A stretch of DNA of 64,000 nucleotides, taken from positions 4,173,124 through 4,237,123 of the forward strand of contig JABAKD010000006.1 of the NCBI GenBank assembly GCA_012845835.1, given 5' to 3'. How positions within the stretch are numbered: the first letter of the stretch is position 1; each line of letters starts with the position of its first letter. Of this stretch, positions 58,501 to 63,339 are shown piece after piece. The DNA is from Undaria pinnatifida. Taxonomy: Eukaryota > Sar > Phaeophyceae > Laminariales > Alariaceae. Both the position numbers and the translations under genes were made by a program. The notes below the pieces were generated by a model. That model was given only the letters and a program-made list of their open reading frames with translations, was not told the DNA's origin and did no database searches.

Positions 58501-59976
58501 GCTGCACTCCCGGTATGCAGCCGCAAATGGCTTCGCTGCTGATTCCTCTGGCTGGCCTTGTACTGCTGCTCTTCCTGCTGGTGCTGCGGCTGCTGCTGGT
58601 GGGTTTTTTTCGGGCCCAGGCTGTTTGCTTTTATTGCTCTTTTTCGCCGAACCGATAAGCGCGCCGGACAGCGACAACATCGACGATACCGGGCGAAGAA
58701 ACTTGTTGCGCTCGTCCGCTGACGTTGCCGGTTCCGCGGATGCTTCGTGTCGTAGTGCTGCTATCCCTCCTCCTGCTGCTGCGGCTGCCGCTGATGGGCT
58801 CAATTGGGGCGGATGCTCGCTTCTATTGTTCTTCTTCACTAACCCGACGAGTGCGCTGGAGAGCCATGGCGTTGACGACGCCGGTCGAAGCAAACCGGTT
58901 TTCTCGTTGGCGGGATGCGCCGCCGCTGTCTCCTCTGCTTCATCTACCAGTGCTGCTCTTCCTGCTGCCGCTGTTGCCGCTGCTAGGCTCATCTGAGGAA
59001 AGTAGGGCCCCGGCTGTTCGCTCTTGCTCTCGCTCTTGCTCCTTGTCGAACCGATAAATGCGTCAGTTGGCGATGGCATTGACGATACAGGCCGGAGAAA
59101 TCCGTCGCGTTCGTCCGCTACCCCCGCCGCCTCCTCGTGTTCATCTACAAGTGCTGCTCTTCCAGCCGCTGCTGCTGCTGCTGCTGACGCTGCCGACGCT
59201 GCTGTTGATGCGGGGGTCATTTGAGGCAATTGGGGTCCCTGTTCGCTGGTGTTGCTCTCGCTCTTTCTTCTCGTCAAACCGATAAACGCGCTGGACAGCG
59301 ATATCAACGACGACACCGGCCGGAGAAACCCGGTGCGCTCGTTCGCGGGGGGCGTCGTGGCCGCCGCCACCGTCGTCGTCGTTGGCACCGCGCTCAAGTT
59401 TCCGGTGCTCCTGTTCCTGTTCCCGAGGCCTGACTTCGACCGCGGGAAGCCATCATTAGCGTCGTTGTCGCCTACCATCTTGTCCTCTGGGTGAGGGTGG
59501 CAGTTCGAGAACCCGCTGGTAGACCGCGGCGCAGAGGCTGACGATGACGCGTCACTCAGCCGCCGGAAAAAAAAATCATCTGCTTCTTGCTGCGGCCGGC
59601 ACTGCTCAACGGAGATGTTGCTACTGTTTCTGAGCTGCGGGGCGATGTGGCTGCTGCTGTTGTGCTGTGCCGCGATGTTGCTGTTGCTGCGCCGTGCCAC
59701 GATACTGCTGTCGCTGAGCGGTGAATCGGTGTAGTTGCTGCCGTGTTGCGCAGCTTTGTAGCTGCTGCTGTACTGCGGGTCGATGTTGCTGTTGTAATCC
59801 GCGGCGATATTGCCGCTGTTGATGTGCTGCGGGACAATGTGAGAGCTGCTGCTGATGCCGCTGTCGTTGCTCCTGTGGGATCTTCTTCTGCTGTTGTGGG
59901 AGGAGGGGGCTGCCCCCGACGAGTCCCTCGGTGGTGGGGTAGCCCCCGATATGCGGTCATGAAGGATGCCGTCCAT
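33715..59976 (-). CDS. Gene B: GAF-HPP fusion membrane protein, about 1,088 aa (8 exons)
   Basis: Exons in transcript order: 59976-58084, 55907-55684, 50616-50308, 37733-37562, 37035-36772, 36223-36098, 35500-35330 and 33822-33715. All seven junctions keep phase (0, 2, 2, 0, 0, 0, 0) with GT-AG ends. Residues 1-580 are Ser/Ala/Asn-rich low complexity with four modules. About 588-785 is a GAF domain (GVGLPGIAWA, MTVPLYSNDGIQL, MGVVVVYF). About 910-1088 is an HPP domain with some five membrane spans, AQPR near 980, HPPAGA near 1031 and NNISPRRGYP at the end. HPP proteins are membrane proteins; a plant chloroplast member has been reported to carry nitrite. GAF domains bind small ligands or mediate regulation. 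A ligand-gated anion carrier is therefore a fair hypothesis, but substrate and membrane are unknown. No signal peptide is visible at this start. A small exon may be missing between exons 7 and 8. Confidence 0.85.
33847..33945. repeat. G-rich tracts in gene B intron 7
   Basis: G runs at 33851-33865 and 33928-33940 with GGGGAGGAGAGGGG between. On the transcribed strand these are C tracts before exon 8. Confidence 0.7.
34205..34535. mobile_element. foldback element with 90-bp inverted ends
   Basis: The left arm (34208-34300, TTTAGAGCCCCCAAAATCCC and TTCCCGTTGTAAAGGCGTT) is the reverse complement of the right arm (34446-34532, AACGCCTTAAAACTGGAAAC and TTGGGGGCTCTAAAGGAG). About 330 bp, no coding capacity. 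Single arms occur at six other places in the window. Confidence 0.75.
34647..34866. repeat. 125-bp tandem duplication
   Basis: GTGCGATTTTGCGGAAACTT starts at 34647 and 34772. Both units carry GACGACGCAGACGCAGGTCG and (GATC)n. A weaker relative lies at 34010-34100. Confidence 0.85.
35330..35500 (-). CDS. Gene B exon 7: HPP signature
   Basis: 57 codons, acceptor GATCTAG, donor CGG|GTGAGT, phase 0. MIAVSLFEKQQMVWLQ leads into a membrane span and the family signature GIVHPPAGALCLVF. A nearer AG (GATTGCAG) would put a stop in frame and is rejected. Three partial copies of the acceptor plus first ~50 bases stand upstream at 35541-35840. Confidence 0.9.
35541..35840 (-). repeat. three partial upstream copies of gene B exon 7
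   Basis: In transcript direction each copy has an intron-like end, ATGATTGCAGTGAGC or a variant, and about 50 further exon bases to CTGCAGAATGCCCTGACAG, then breaks off into G/C-rich sequence. Copy centres are near 35580, 35695 and 35800, spaced 105-115 bp. The lowest-coordinate copy is the most diverged. Confidence 0.85.
36098..36223 (-). CDS. Gene B exon 6: HPP core with AQPR
   Basis: 42 codons, phase 0 at both ends (acceptor GATAACAG, donor TCG|GTGAGT). LSGSFGALSTLMFALP then VPFAQPRIIVSAHTLAIALS corresponds to the HPP segment 'ASFGAxxVLLFxxPxxPLAQPRN'. Two membrane spans flank the conserved Gln-Pro-Arg. Confidence 0.9.
36232..36262. repeat. CAGCA pentanucleotide repeat
   Basis: Six units of CAGCA immediately before the acceptor of exon 6 on the transcribed strand. 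Confidence 0.9.
36300..36490. repeat. G-rich tract
   Basis: Purine-rich with G runs up to about 18 (36415-36434). Minus-strand Pro-rich frames here are composition. Confidence 0.8.
36772..37035 (-). CDS. Gene B exon 5: start of HPP domain, first membrane span
   Basis: The acceptor is TTATTTAG and the donor GAG|GTATGT, both phase 0, 88 codons. A basic Ser/Arg segment (VLFRESSRRSLQSEG) is followed by a soluble stretch (YAAKAKGGPVHMPTRDNR) and a membrane helix WAGTFISIGLVEMIFNLM, matching the first span of HPP proteins. Confidence 0.85.
37469..37510. repeat. poly-C run of about 40 bp
   Basis: Almost uninterrupted C (one T), about 50 bp beyond the exon 4 donor. One of the longest homopolymers in the window. 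Confidence 0.95.
37562..37733 (-). CDS. Gene B exon 4: linker
   Basis: The acceptor is TTTTTCAG. The first base completes Lys, then 57 codons read YHQLTGKSIMDVVRVDSM, Ser/Thr-rich GKSTTTVVSTAS and APRYNLSIEKSKRSVIEP. The donor is CCG|GTGAGT. No known domain; probably the link between GAF and the membrane domain. Two degenerate look-alikes lie at 39576-39621 and 39795-39879. Confidence 0.8.
37858..38735 (+). pseudogene. LINE retrotransposon 3' end (reverse transcriptase C-terminus), decayed
   Basis: Plus-strand coding sense in several frames: GVYPLETNVGVIKLKWQ (about 37885), YGGLREDIGMKTYLHGPMDY (38197), FREGDLDLPERRKRYTSS (38280), then SRTHIVGECEIYKEER (about 38390) and MRKLDVCDMEESGRLES (38450) up to MTKASSK and TGA. 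This is the region after the reverse transcriptase of non-LTR elements, ending in a Cys/His finger. Stops after GTT (38038) and a one-base shift near 38386 break it. In the finger the second Cys is Arg (CPRG). An A-rich stretch (38730-38741) may be the tail. It sits antisense in gene B intron 3. Confidence 0.7.
38995..39276. mobile_element. MITE, GACGCGTGCTACGATAGAG family
   Basis: Ends GACGCGTGCTACGATAGAG and CACCTCTACCTTAGCACACG, then GTATACCTTTTTTTGGCG inside the left end. About 280 bp, non-coding. Family described at 52381. Confidence 0.75.
39295..39560 (+). repeat. 270-bp repeat, second copy at 48650-48930
   Basis: Shared blocks: ACTGATCCTACGATAGCCCC, TTCTTTAACGCACG, GACACGAGGAAGG, GGGGTGGCAAGGGGCAACG, AACCGGCGATTTCATTGAAG and a terminal G run. 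Both copies are in the same intron. Confidence 0.75.
39576..39621 (-). pseudogene. exon 4-like fragment of gene B
   Basis: Acceptor-like TATTTTCAG then RYHNLTG in place of KYHQLTG of exon 4; similarity stops after about 15 codons. The upstream intron sequence (CAAAAACAAAATGGGG) also resembles that of exon 4. Confidence 0.5.
39795..39879 (-). pseudogene. second exon 4-like fragment of gene B
   Basis: LTGKMVVDEIRIDAM here against LTGKSIMDVVRVDSM in exon 4, preceded by TCTAAG. Diverged and without a matching donor. Confidence 0.45.
39890..40055 (-). repeat. inverted copy of the 16900-17115 repeat
   Basis: TTATAGTGCCGGTTGCCCG, AGAGTGCCTGTG and GTGGCAGTACGCGGA are the reverse complement of blocks at 16.9-17.1 kb. 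Confidence 0.7.
40498..40590 (-). repeat. 90-bp 'CCCTTTAGAG' module
   Basis: GACCCCTTTAGAGTCCCCAT, CTCCCTATACTAATATCAAG, GGGTTTCAGTTGCAAAAGCG. Confidence 0.7.
40600..43870. other. gene B intron 3, mostly unrecognised
   Basis: Apart from the pyrimidine-rich repeat at 42210-42550 (GCCTTCATT, CCCTCGTCGACTTGCATCGA) nothing is recognised. Frames of 80-160 residues lack domains or splice context. Confidence 0.4.
43874..44126. mobile_element. MITE, GACGCGTGCTACGATAGAG family
   Basis: Ends GACGCGTGCTACGACAGAG and CTACCTCGATCGTAGCACGC. Inside: TGAGGTTCCTCAATTTGGGA and GGAGCCCCGCCATTCAG, so it lies in the orientation opposite to 52381. Confidence 0.8.
44945..45035 (+). repeat. copy of the 'MSIDPKFVELTADV' dispersed repeat
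   Basis: CAACGCAGCTTGCAAAGATG, AAATTCGTCGAACTCACGGC, TGACATCCTTGAAAATGAG. Readable as AKMSIDLKFVELTADILE. Confidence 0.8.
45541..45913 (-). mobile_element. class-II-tRNA-like SINE with repeated head
   Basis: On the minus strand GGGTTCGATCCCCAC is a perfect B box preceded by CAAGTGGTCAAACGGAC (A-box-like). An 85-bp head (45828-45913) is repeated at the far end (45541-45625), so the body of about 200 bp is bracketed by direct copies of the head. No intact cloverleaf. Confidence 0.7.
45950..46132. repeat. 82-bp tandem repeat, about 2.3 units
   Basis: TGTGCTCCCCCCCTACACTG, GTAAATGCTGCCCGTTTTGG and AGTGTCAGCGTGTTGGG recur at 82-bp spacing. It sits between two SINE copies. Confidence 0.85.
46134..46423 (-). 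mobile_element. class-II-tRNA-like SINE
   Basis: Same body and head as 45541-45913 at about 95% identity by eye, B box at 46289-46305. Only one head copy. Confidence 0.7.
46435..46525 (+). repeat. 90-bp 'CCCTTTAGAG' module
   Basis: CTTCACAACTGGAAACCCG, TTACTTGAACTTAGTATAGG, TTTGGGGGCTCTAAAGGGG. Confidence 0.75.
46570..46852. mobile_element. MITE, GACGCGTGCTACGATAGAG family
   Basis: Left end decayed (GCGTGCTTCGATGATGGAAG), right end GTATACCTCAATCGTAGCAC plus GCGTCC. Appears to be inserted into a GAGTCATCCCACGG-type element whose remains flank it (GAGCTCCCCTCGG; AGGAGCTCAGAAACTTCTGC). Confidence 0.65.
47328..47698 (+). mobile_element. class-II-tRNA-like SINE with repeated head
   Basis: A box AAGTGGCCGAACGG (47370) and B box GGGTTCAAATCCCAC (47448), about 78 bases apart, the spacing expected of Leu/Ser-type tRNAs. 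The TAAGGCTTAGTTTGGGTAAG head recurs at 47620 after a 200-bp body, as in the 45.5-kb copy. Confidence 0.7.
47700..47800 (-). repeat. copy of the 'MSIDPKFVELTADV' dispersed repeat
   Basis: On the minus strand it reads AKMSIDPKFVELTADILE, the cleanest version in the window, flanked by CAACGCAGCTTG. Confidence 0.8.
48191..48485. mobile_element. MITE, GACGCGTGCTACGATAGAG family
   Basis: Ends GACGCGTGCCACGATAGAAG and CGCCTCCATCGTACCACGCG. Contains TGGTTTCTGAATGACGGGG and CATCCTGTTAGTGTAGCAG. Confidence 0.75.
48498..48592 (+). repeat. 90-bp 'CCCTTTAGAG' module
   Basis: AACGCCTTTACAAATTCTGG, TACTCGAAGTTAGGATAGGG, TTCTAAAGGGGGTTGAG. Confidence 0.7.
48650..48930 (+). repeat. second copy of the 39295-39560 repeat
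   Basis: GGACTGATTCTACGATTGCC, CTTTAACGAGCGCTTCATGG, GGGGTGGCAAGGGGCACC, AACCGGCGATTTCGTTAAAG and a G run. Confidence 0.75.
50308..50616 (-). CDS. Gene B exon 3: end of GAF and linker
   Basis: The acceptor is TTGCAAAGCAG (a NAGNAG pair, both in frame). One base completes the split Arg, 102 codons follow, and the donor ATCAA|GTGAGT leaves two bases. It reads LFQAGRLFHTAMTVPLYS, NDGIQLWGVG, then HLMGVVVVYFPTPE, the last two strands of a GAF fold, then an Ala/Ser helix, SELMVHRSLFVEGRLNRVN and a hydrophobic AILFAMPMFI. Two broken partial copies lie upstream in the transcript at 50752-50918 and 51047-51211. Confidence 0.85.
50752..50940 (-). pseudogene. partial upstream copy of gene B exon 3 (copy A)
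   Basis: Acceptor-like GGTTGCGAAACAG then CTGTTCCACGCGGCGCGG and about 165 exon bases, stopping at GCGCTCATCGCCCAG. A two-base gain near 50900 shifts the frame, so it cannot replace exon 3. Confidence 0.85.
51047..51235 (-). pseudogene. partial upstream copy of gene B exon 3 (copy B)
   Basis: Same unit as 50752-50940, ending at the identical junction (GCGCTCATCGCCCAG), more indels in the first 40 bases. Spacing to copy A about 292 bp, from copy A to exon 3 about 302 bp. Confidence 0.8.
51600..51690 (+). repeat. copy of the 'MSIDPKFVELTADV' dispersed repeat
   Basis: CGACGCAGTTTGCAAAGATG, AATCGACCCAAAATTCGTCG, GGCTGACGTCCTTAAAATA. Readable as AKMRIDPKFVELTADVLK, and open for 121 residues downstream without recognisable domain. 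Confidence 0.8.
51975..52380. repeat. tandem repeat, 123-134 bp, three units
   Basis: Units carry GCGCAATTGAT, CACGAG(G)AAAAGCTTAAGG, a T-run with a G-run and CGTAGCTTTTATCATGC. Confidence 0.9.
52381..52670. mobile_element. MITE, GACGCGTGCTACGATAGAG family (reference copy)
   Basis: About 290 bp. Left end AGACGCACGATACGATATGG with GTATACCTTTTTTTGGC; right end GAGCACCTCTATCGTAGCAC plus GCGTCT, inverted repeats of about 25 bp. The inside starts with GGTTTCTGAATGACGGG and ATCCTTAACCCAAAATCGTC; the far side has GAGCTTAAG-type words and an A-run. No coding capacity, so it depends on a transposase elsewhere. At least ten copies lie in this window; target duplications could not be defined with confidence. 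Confidence 0.8.
52961..53310. mobile_element. MITE, GACGCGTGCTACGATAGAG family
   Basis: Ends GTCGCGTGCTACGATAGAGA and GTATACCTCTATCGTAGCGC, opposite orientation to 52381, about 350 bp with expanded T and A runs. A truncated copy (52819-52930) precedes it. Confidence 0.75.
53355..53595 (+). repeat. CCCGA element, degenerate copy
   Basis: GGGTCGGATCACTTCTCGCG, CCCGACCCGACCCAACCC, CGTGATACATCAAAAACCTC and GCGGGTCGGTTCGTGGCCCG. Confidence 0.7.
53948..54668. repeat. inverted array of 73-bp tandem repeats (six direct, four inverted)
   Basis: Direct units start at 53948, 54021, 54094, 54168, 54238 and 54311; inverted units end near 54452, 54522, 54595 and 54668. Each unit is GATCAAGGCTACGGTAGG, a G run, TACCCCCAATTTTCAC, CCGGGTGAAAGCC and AAAAAAGGGTATACCTCT. 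The last block equals the terminal block of the MITE family. The long minus-strand frame with 'KPKKGIPL' repeats is translation of the array. Confidence 0.9.
55130..55345. repeat. CAGC/CAGG tetranucleotide repeat
   Basis: About 215 bp of CAGCCAGCCAGGCAGC. Ala/Gln/Arg and Trp/Leu frames are composition. Confidence 0.95.
55684..55907 (-). CDS. Gene B exon 2: central GAF segment
   Basis: Coding sense runs from about NNSTQLPS or, with an alternative in-frame acceptor (AAG|GTGGAC, start 55853), from VDEALDWETSQF. It continues through GEAYGRGVGLPGIAWA to DPSFNAGGR plus two bases; the donor is AGAAG|GTAGGC. G-x-G-L-P-G-x-x-W is the classic GAF signature. The outer acceptor (GTATTTAG) lies at the border of a dispersed repeat copy, see Findings. 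Confidence 0.85.
55908..55985 (-). repeat. dispersed repeat copy abutting gene B exon 2
   Basis: On the minus strand CGCAGCTTCCAAAGATGAG, ATCGGCCCTAAGTTTATCG, AACTCAGAGCTGACGTATTT, then AG, the exon 2 acceptor. Readable as AKMSIGPKFIELRADVF with the first Lys preserved. Confidence 0.75.
56130..57260 (+). repeat. C-rich repeat element
   Basis: Several units of CCGTCA(C/G)ATTTATCCCC, TATAGTTTCCACGCACA, TATTGAGCTGCCCC, each followed by long C runs (56259-56271, 56820-56839, 56870-56884, 57075-57093). Same element as 15115-15840. Pro-rich and Gly-rich frames are composition. Confidence 0.75.
57333..57780. mobile_element. foldback element with about 205-bp inverted arms
   Basis: The left arm 57333-57542 (AAACGGGTTTTATAGTTTCC, CTGTTGACCCTGATAGC, CGATCGGAGTATCACACACA, CAGCTTGCAAAGATGAG) is repeated inverted at 57558-57780 around a (TA)n loop. 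The arm tips contain the dispersed CAGCTTGCAAAG motif. No coding capacity. A single arm ends the 15.1-15.8 kb element. Confidence 0.8.
57899..57937 (+). repeat. short telomere-like tract
   Basis: CTAACCCTAACCCTAGCCC then TAAACCTAACCC: five or six CCCTAA-type units in gene B intron 1. Confidence 0.75.
58084..59976 (-). CDS. Gene B exon 1: low-complexity N-terminus, four modules, start of GAF
   Basis: 631 codons from ATG at 59976. An in-frame stop lies at 60040-60042, so without a further upstream exon this is the first usable ATG. Residues 30-130 are Ser/His/Asn-rich with decapeptide-like repeats (HNSSSHIAPQ, SNIAAQ). Four modules, near residues 213-253, 288-328, 357-395 and 424-460, share the pattern E-R-x-x-F-L-R-P-V-S-S-x-x-S-L-S-x-A-x-I-G followed by basic and Ser residues, separated by poly-Ala. 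The last 40 residues (ALRYLMEVMCTDLIACGE, FVPDDSTGQTLVRFCGF) look like the first helix and strands of a GAF domain. The donor is GAG|GTTAGC, phase 0. Plus-strand frames over this exon are its antisense shadows. Confidence 0.85.
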
Positions 59977-59999
59977 TCTCCGTGTGCGGCGAGTTCCGA

Positions 60000-60200
60000 C
60001 CGCAGCAGTGGCAGTAACCCCAAGCTTACAGCCCACAGCTTACAGCCAACCGTTTACAGACAACACAGCCCCACCGCGTAGCGCCGACTCTCCACAGCAC
60101 ACTGCCCACCAAACGTCGCACACAGCCCTCAAGCTCACAGGCCACAGCCCACAGCGCACAGCGCACAACAAGCTCACAAGCCCGCACAGTGGCCTACCGT
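60000..60200. repeat. CACAGC/TTACAGC degenerate repeat upstream of gene B
   Basis: AGCTTACAGCCCACAGCTTA, GCCCTCAAGCTCACAGGCC, ACAGCGCACAGCGCACA. It covers the probable 5' UTR or promoter of gene B. Confidence 0.6.
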
Positions 60201-60738
60201 TCGAGCGAGACCAGGGTGGGAAATAAAGAAGGGGCGGTTTTGACTTCACGGGGGCTTGGTTATATCTTGATTGAAGTACAGCGACCGAAACAAAACGACA
60301 ACAAATACGATGTTTTCAAGCGTCTACCAGCAGCGTGATCCCGCAGCTGTACGATTACGATCAGCACGCTGCTGCGCCCCCATCCCGTACGAGCGTTTTT
60401 GAAGTGTTGTCGGTTTGGACACCATGTTGCATCATCATCACCACCAAACCAGCAGTGACCCATTATTAAACGGTAATCGTCAATTCTTTTTGTCGTCAAT
60501 TTTTCCGTTCTAAGTCTCAAAGGGGTTAAGCCAAAGTCAAACACGCCGAGGGTCCGACTAGGGGTAACGTCGTAGGATTATACCAATGCCACGATAGGGA
60601 GGTAGGTCCCTTTATTAGGGACCTTTTTTTGCCGTGGCCCTGAGTCACTCGCGCGATTGACAGCCCCCCTGTTCCATTGCGGTGCCAAGCTTTGGTGCTA
60701 TTTTTATCCGGCGACGTGAACACGCAATGCAATAGTTA

Positions 60739-61033
60739 GCCGCGTGCTACGACAGAGGTGCACCACTTTTTTTTCCTCTGAGGTTGCCCAATTTGGGACC
60801 TTAACATTAGACCTCTCCCAAAAAAAACTGATCCCGAGAAACGTTAGGCTGCTACATACCGTGGATGAAAAACTCCATGGCCTAGGTACACGGACGAAAA
60901 ATCACGAAAAAAAAAATTGGCCTAGACTAAGTTGTTTATTTTTTTCCGACGATAGTATTAGTAGGTTAAGGAGCCCCGTCATTCAGAAACCATTTTCGCC
61001 AAAAAAAAGTATACCTCTATCGTAGCGTGCGTC
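60739..61033. mobile_element. MITE, GACGCGTGCTACGATAGAG family
   Basis: Ends GCCGCGTGCTACGACAGAGG and GTATACCTCTATCGTAGCGT. It contains CTGAGGTTGCCCAATTTGGG and GGAGCCCCGTCATTCAGAAA. Confidence 0.8.
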
Positions 61034-61188
61034 GTTAGCCTCGCTGCGCCAAGCTTGTCGCGTAATTTGGCTCGACTCCCTTCGGGAAAAAGGGGGGTAC
61101 TCTCCCTACCGTAGTCTCGGGCGTTAGTTAGGGCTTGTTCGATGCGCGTCGACGAGGAAATAAGTAGCTGGAACCTTCCCGCGATAGA

Positions 61189-61452
61189 GTCGAACGCTAC
61201 GATAGAGGGGTGCACACCACTTTTTTTCTTAATACTACCCCTCAATTTTGGAGGTTAAGACCTCTCCCAAAAGTTGATTTGCAGAAAAATAAAACTTCTA
61301 CCGCATGAAAACCTCGTGGTCTAGGTACACAACGACAAGATATCCAAGAAAGAAAAAATGTGTTATTTCCGACCATTTCGGGTTAAGGAGCTCCGTCATT
61401 CAGAAAGCCATTTTCGCCAAAAAAAGGTATACCTCTATCGTAGCATACGTCT
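61189..61452. mobile_element. MITE, GACGCGTGCTACGATAGAG family
   Basis: Ends CGAACGCTACGATAGAGGGG and GTATACCTCTATCGTAGCAT, same orientation as 60739. Confidence 0.8.
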
Positions 61453-61701
61453 AAACAAGAAGGCGCGTACGGAAGAGGGGAGGGGGGAGAAGAGGAATCT
61501 GCTCAGTGACCCCGGATGTGAGTTACGTCTAGGGAGGGAGAAGGAGAAAGGAAAAAGCGCGAACGGAATAGAAGGGATGAGCAAACCGAACCAAAAACCA
61601 AGAAAAAAAAATCTCACCCCGGCAACCGTGGCAGTGCGGTAAGTTTAACCCGTCTGAGGCTTTAAAGGGAAGTAAGTGCTGTTTAAAACAAAATGGCGAC
61701 T

Positions 61702-62019
61702 GACGGGTGCTACGATAGAGGTACACCTGCTAGCACTTTTTCGCCAACAATATTTTCTGAATGACGTGAGGCTCCTTAACCCTAACTCGGTGTGAAATTT
61801 TGCAGTCTTGTTTTGCTGTGATTGTGTGCGTTTTTGTACCTCTATGCAAGCCACATGTTTTGTTTTTTTCGTTCATCTCGGGTTTTCACGTTTTTTTTTG
61901 TTTGTGTTGGTATTGATTATCAGTTTTTGGGTGAGGCATACAGAGCCCCCATTAAGTCAACGACCTTGCAGACCAAAATAAAAAAAAAGTGCACCTCCAC
62001 CGCGCCGTGGCATGTGCCC
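61702..62019. mobile_element. MITE, GACGCGTGCTACGATAGAG family
   Basis: Ends GACGGGTGCTACGATAGAGG and GTGCACCTCCACCGCGCCGT, orientation of 52381. A 50-bp fragment of another copy (62021-62070) follows at once. Confidence 0.7.
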
Positions 62020-62073
62020 ATGACGCGTGCTGCGATAGAGGTAGCACTTTTTGTAGGGGGGATGTTTCAACGG

Positions 62074-62330
62074 CGACGCGCGCTACGATAGAGGTATCAT
62101 TTTTTTGTCTGATTTTTTTTCTTGAATGACGGGGATCCTTGACCCCAAATCGTCGGAAACACGCCTTTTTCTTGCATGGCTCTCGAGTTGTGTACCTAGC
62201 TAGGAGGCCATGGGATTTTTCATCCGGTTTTTTTCTTCAAATCAGTTTTGGGAGAGGTCTTCGCTCCCAAATTGAGGGGTAGTATTAAGAAAAAAAAGTG
62301 AAAGGTTGCACCTTTATCGTGGCACGCGTT
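62074..62330. mobile_element. MITE, GACGCGTGCTACGATAGAG family
   Basis: Ends GACGCGCGCTACGATAGAGG and GCACCTTTATCGTGGCACGC. Four copies thus stand within 1.6 kb. Confidence 0.8.
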
Positions 62331-62749
62331 CGGTTGTGATACACCCCCACTTCCACCACCAGGCTTTTTGAGCGCGTTCGCACGAGTGACTCTGCCACTC
62401 GCACGAGCGACTCTGTAGCTCACGGACAAAGAGACAATCGATTGGGCGATATATTGGCGCAGCTGGCGTAGCTTGCAAACAATGTTACAGTCAGTCGCGG
62501 ATTCACGAAGAAGCGCATTTAAGACAGTTCACGAAATCTTATCGTCGCAAAAGGAACAAGAGGGCGTCACTCTCGCGAGTGACTCCAGGCCATATTGCAG
62601 AAAAAAGGCCCAATCAGAGACCCCCCAACTGCTGTACGTAGCCTGGATGTTAAAATGTGTTCTGAATGACGGGATCCTTAATAAACCGTCTGGAGTTCGC
62701 TCTTTTTTCTGCACGATTTTTCGTTGTGTGCCCCTGCACCATGGGATAG

Positions 62750-63045
62750 TTCAACAGGGGTGGGTGGTATGTACTGTAAACCGGTCGCCCCGGTGGCGTA
62801 TCAGGTTATCCCCGAGCCTGGTATAGGTCAGTTTCGTGAGTTCGAGCCCCGCCGAGTGCATACTCTCGGGACTTTTTCTTGTGCACAAATTGACTTGCGG
62901 AAAGCGCGAGAGCGTGAGTTAGCAACACTCGATGAAAAATCGACGAGCAGTGGGATTGCTGAACCCTATGCGCGATAAAAAATGAAGGCAAGAACCGGGG
63001 GGGGAGAAGGGACGACACCTGTGACCACGGCTTGTCCAGAAGCTG
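62750..63045 (+). mobile_element. tRNA-derived SINE, best copy
   Basis: A box TGGCGTATCAGG at 62794-62805 and B box GAGTTCGAGCCCC at 62838-62850, followed by the shared body (GGGACTTTTTCTTG, GCGGAAAGCGCGAGAGCG, CGATGAAAAATCG) and tail (ATGAAGGCAAGAACCGGG, ACCTGTGACCACGG). Copies of parts lie at 3083-3265, 5745-5822 and 8995-9075. Confidence 0.65.
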
Positions 63046-63339
63046 GAAAATAGAAGTGTGAGAAAAAAAAAGCACTGTATGTACCAGGTATGTAGCAGAT
63101 TTCGTTTTCTCCAAAACGGTTTTTGGGCTGTGTCCAAAGCTCCTCACGGGAGGAACCCTGAGGAAGAAGCATGTTGCACCTGTCTGTACCGTATCATGTG
63201 TCCCATCGTATTGTAATATTCATTCGTGTCGTACGCGGTGACCCGCAGCCATGACGTTGAATAATAAGCTGGAGCGTGGGAGGGCGATGAGAAGGAGGAC
63301 GATGGTGGGCCAGATGTCGGGAGCATTTTTTTTAGCAAC

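Noticed and set aside
58211-59494. Ala/Leu/Pro-rich plus-strand frames up to 261 residues
   Set aside because: Exact antisense shadows of gene B exon 1, whose repeats keep the opposite strand open.
60034-60036. Start of gene B at a GTG 20 codons upstream
   Set aside because: Not an ATG and directly preceded by an in-frame TAA; the first ATG is at 59976.
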